From assembly GCA_028583405.1 (NCBI GenBank), contig CM053256.1, positions 1,172,424 to 1,236,423 of the forward strand: DNA of 64,000 nt, read 5' to 3'. Source of the DNA: Pogonophryne albipinna (lineage: Eukaryota > Chordata > Actinopteri > Perciformes > Artedidraconidae). The translations under genes and the position numbers were made by a program. Under the pieces are notes generated by a model. That model had not been told where the DNA came from. It saw only the letters and a list, made by a program, of their open reading frames with translations, and did not search any database. Positions 61,469 through 64,000 of the stretch are shown one piece after another (position 1 is the first letter of the stretch; every line of letters starts with the position of its first letter).

Positions 61469-61626
61469 AGTGAATCAGCACTTTTGAAACATGGCTGAAA
61501 CAGAGGGGATTATGGGATGCTGCAATGATCTGTTTGGTATTTCGAGCCAAACACTTCAGAGACATGTTTTGTATATTTCTGAGACCTATAATATATTGAT
61601 GAAAAACTGTACAATAGGGGACCTTT

Positions 61627-62609
61627 ACTTTTTCTACTGTACAATTATATACTACTTTATGTTTATATAATTTCATGCAACCAGATTAAATCCCAGATGA
61701 ATTTCTTCTGCAGAACGAGTACTTTACTTTGATATGTCACCTGAGCTGACACTAATCTAGTTCATTACTAGGGTTAGCATTACAACACACTGCCTGTGGA
61801 CAGATTTTGATGCAGCAATAGTGTCGCTACCATGCATTAATGTAACTTTTCTAGGTGTAGGTGAGATCAAATGAATGTTGAGTTTGAATATGGGTGTAGT
61901 CCAAGCAAGGTAGCCAGAAGTAAGGGGTTGGAAAGTGGGGAAAGGCCATTTACCCTCCCCTCAGTTGCAACTTCTGTGATCTCTTTGCAAGATGGTCTGT
62001 AATCATATGGGAACATTTTGTCAGATGCAGTTAGGATAACTCCACTGCATTTTAAATATGTACACAGTACTTTTTGGCACACTAACAGGATTCTTTTTTT
62101 TTAATATAGATTTTATTCAAAGTGCACCAGAAGTCAAGATTATTTTTGTGCCGGTCTAATCCTACTGTTTGCTCCACACACTTTCAACAAGCTGCAGAGG
62201 CTTGTTATCACACACACTTATCTTGTTCAATCCTTTTAAATCAATTTGAATACAAAAAACTGTGAATGCATGAGGTTTCTTTGAATTGAGGCTGTTGGTG
62301 TGCTTGTCAATGTTGTAAAATGTGTTCATGCATACTGGATTTTCTTATGGCTTTAATTATTTTATATGTATTTTAGTCTGGTTATCCTTTTAAAAAAGAG
62401 CTTGCTGTCGAAGGTAAAACACACTTTGAGTTCATTTTGCCATCATACTTCTGTATTGTTGCTTAAGTAAAGGATCTTGCAACACTGCAACTGACTCTGT
62501 TGAAGCAAAAGTTGAAGAGTTTAAGTTACACATAATTTCACAGTATTATCTCTGATGTGTGTACTTCTTCTTTCCTTCATGATTTGGAAATCCTCTCTTT
62601 CTGTTGCAG
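61627..62609. other. Intron of the third Ig locus
   Basis: AT-rich. I see no exon or element end. A T-rich tract lies at 62092-62102. Confidence 0.4.
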
Positions 62610-62887
62610 ATCCAGTGTTTGTGCAAATCAGTCCTCCAAACAATGTCCCAACTCTAAACCTGACCCTGGATCTGCTGTGCCATGGTGCTCCACCTGGAGG
62701 CTTCTCGGGCCCATCGCAGCTGTCGGACCCAGTGGTCTGGTACAAAGACGGACAGAAAATGACTCCACGACGTGAACATATACGAAACAACGTCACGCTT
62801 CACTTTGACTCGCTGATGCTGGATTCTACATGTGTGAGATTACGTTTCAACATACAAGAGTTTTCAGCCGGGGTTATCTGCTCAGCT
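62610..62887 (+). CDS. Third locus, Ig exon 2, open
   Basis: It starts after CTGTTGCAG with DPVFVQISPP, and has the first Cys (LDLLCHGAP), the Trp (VVWYKDG) and the last Cys (GVICSA). The frame is open across the exon. The donor GTAAGT after GCT would leave phase 0 rather than the phase 1 used elsewhere, so the 3' border is uncertain. Confidence 0.6.
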
Positions 62888-62920
62888 GTAAGTATTACTG
62901 AAGGGAAGAGTAGATAAAAG

Positions 62921-63350
62921 GCAAGGCAATGTTATAGATGAAGCACATTTCAACACAAGGCAATTCAAAGTGCTTTAAAACACATTCAAATCATTAATAT
63001 ATATATTATGGCGCAAAAGGAACACATTACAAATTACAGCCAAGATGATTTTTAGAAAACATGCAAAATACAAAAAGACCAGTTTAAAATACAACAATAA
63101 AATCTACAGTCCAGTAAAAGATATGAACATGTATTTGATTTTATTTAAAGCAGTGGAAAAAATTAAAGTCTTCAGCCTGGATTTAAAACAAGTGTGAGCT
63201 TTAGCTTACTTGCAGATATTTTTGGGTAATTTGATCCAGATATATGGAGCATAAAAACTGAACGCTGCTTCTCCATGTTTAATTTTGACTCAGTGCTTTA
63301 TAAACCAACAGTAGTCCTTTAACGTACATTATTTTGAGACAGGAAGCCAG
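62921..63350. repeat. Interspersed fish repeat (copy 3 of 3)
   Basis: It has 'gaagcacatttcaacacaaggcaattcaaagtgcttt' at its start and 'gtcttcagcctggatttaaaacaag' in the body. It is the longest of the three copies in the window. Confidence 0.65.
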
Positions 63351-63462
63351 TGTGAAGACCTCAGAACTTGATTAATGTGATCTAATTTATTTCGGTTAAT
63401 GAGGACTCGAGCAGTCCTGGATCCACTGCAGCTGTCAACATTAACTTTCTTAACTTTTCTAG

Positions 63463-63743
63463 TTGATGCGTGGAACGTCAGCATCAGTGGACCTGGCACT
63501 GTGTTTCCCGGCAGATTGAGTGAATTCACTTGCTTCACGAGCTGCACCCTAAACGTGGACTGTAGCCTACGGTCAGATGGACGTTCAGGCAGGGTTTCCC
63601 CATCTGTACCTACTTCTCAGTAAACCAGAATAAGCTCAAGTGGACTCCCTCAAACCCCGGTACCTTCCAGAACTTCACCTGCGTTGCAAAAAATGCAGCT
63701 GCTGGACGCTCCGCTGAGGCCACAAAGATGGTAGAAGTTAAAG
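63463..63743 (+). pseudogene. Third locus, Ig exon 3, frameshifted
   Basis: It begins after TTTTCTAG with DAWNVSISGPGTVFPGRLSE and FTCFTSC, and stops at a TAA after PTSQ (63619-63621). The second half of the domain is in another frame: YFSVNQNKLKWTPSNPGTFQ then F-T-C-V-A-K-N and a GTACTG donor. At least one indel lies in between. Confidence 0.7.
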
Positions 63744-64000
63744 GTACTGACCAGTGTTTTATCTTGTGTTACATGAGTGTGAAATAACTTGTTGTTGGGA
63801 AAATACTGAATGTACTCTTCCAATATCAGAGTAGCACATGATAACAAAGGCCCCACGTAGCTGTGTGCGTAACAGGATGTATGATTACCTAGAAGAGCGT
63901 CAGGACTGTTTTAGGTATAATAGCTATGTGACAATGATTAACATGATGATTCAGCCTCTATGGAGACAGACATGACTGTCATGTTTATTGATTACGTGGG

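Larger units (their letters stand above)
60161..61626. mobile_element. MITE holding two further MITEs
   Basis: The ends AAAGGTCACCTATT and AATAGGGGACCTTT are inverted. The left 240 bp match 4070-4318 (inverted). Two other inverted-repeat elements lie inside (60434-61013, 61082-61468). Confidence 0.75.
59839..63743 (+). pseudogene. Third Ig-superfamily locus, degenerate and incomplete
   Basis: Three Ig-type exons on the plus strand: 59839-60094, 62610-62887 and 63463-63743. The first and third hold frameshifts. The exons start in phase 1 like those of genes A and B, but the domain sequences are of another subgroup (V-Q-A-W-D and D-A-W-N-V-S-I-S-G-P starts, extra Cys pairs in CSSSCSPDC and CFTSCTLNVDC). 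It may belong to another fish IgSF adhesion family. It continues past the right edge. Mobile DNA fills its introns. Confidence 0.6.

Noticed and set aside
61161..61676. A 171-codon minus-strand frame
   Set aside because: It covers the inner MITE and its borders and has no domain. The inverted repeats explain the sequence better.

Overview
The window is vertebrate nuclear DNA, most likely from a teleost fish. It is intron-rich and AT-rich. It is dense in fish-type mobile DNA: hAT elements with 8-bp target duplications, Tc1/mariner, piggyBac-type and CACTA-type elements, LINE and endogenous-retrovirus debris, a Ty3/Gypsy chromovirus and long (AC)n arrays. The only host genes I can build exon by exon belong to a CEACAM-like immunoglobulin-superfamily receptor family. 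No RNA genes, CRISPR arrays or prokaryotic features were seen.

Layout: 1-4.4 kb is non-coding with a hAT copy (953-1801) and MITEs. 4.65-17.08 kb (minus strand) is receptor gene A: signal peptide, cysteine-free N domain, four Ig domains, TM and a short tail with two Tyr-Glu-Asn motifs. Gene A looks inactivated by an in-frame TAA at the end of Ig domain 2 and by a 3.66-kb transposon, itself carrying a second transposon, in the exon of domain 3. Its large intron also holds a retrovirus-derived insertion and a solo LTR. 17.1-20.3 kb is the divergent intergenic region, with two hAT elements. 20.34-31.93 kb (plus strand) is receptor gene B: 12 coding exons, 804 codons, fully open, with seven extracellular domains, TM and a tail with four tyrosine motifs, one a canonical ITIM. 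A and B are head-to-head relatives with opposite-looking tails, the usual layout of paired receptors.

32-37 kb is 3'UTR and non-coding DNA. 37.17-46.42 kb is a tandem array of four 1.8-2.5-kb units plus a stub. Each unit has a long (AC)n tract, and three of the four carry the same hAT MITE. The first unit shows what looks like an excision footprint. 46.4-49.45 kb holds two further hAT elements with perfect 8-bp duplications, one of which keeps both ends of its transposase gene. 49.7-50.5 kb holds a Tc1-like transposase relic and a Gypsy chromodomain plus LTR start. That LTR seems to be split by an 8-kb block of nested CACTA-type, piggyBac-type and foldback elements, and to resume at 58.7-59.17 kb.

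59.8 kb to the end holds three Ig-type exons of a third, plus-strand gene. At least two are frameshifted, so this is probably a pseudogene running off the window.

The main biological reading is a fast-evolving receptor cluster. Gene B is an intact inhibitory-type receptor, gene A a recently broken partner, and the third locus a decayed relative. Comparing paralogous introns and exons of A and B made it possible to place several insertions to the base.
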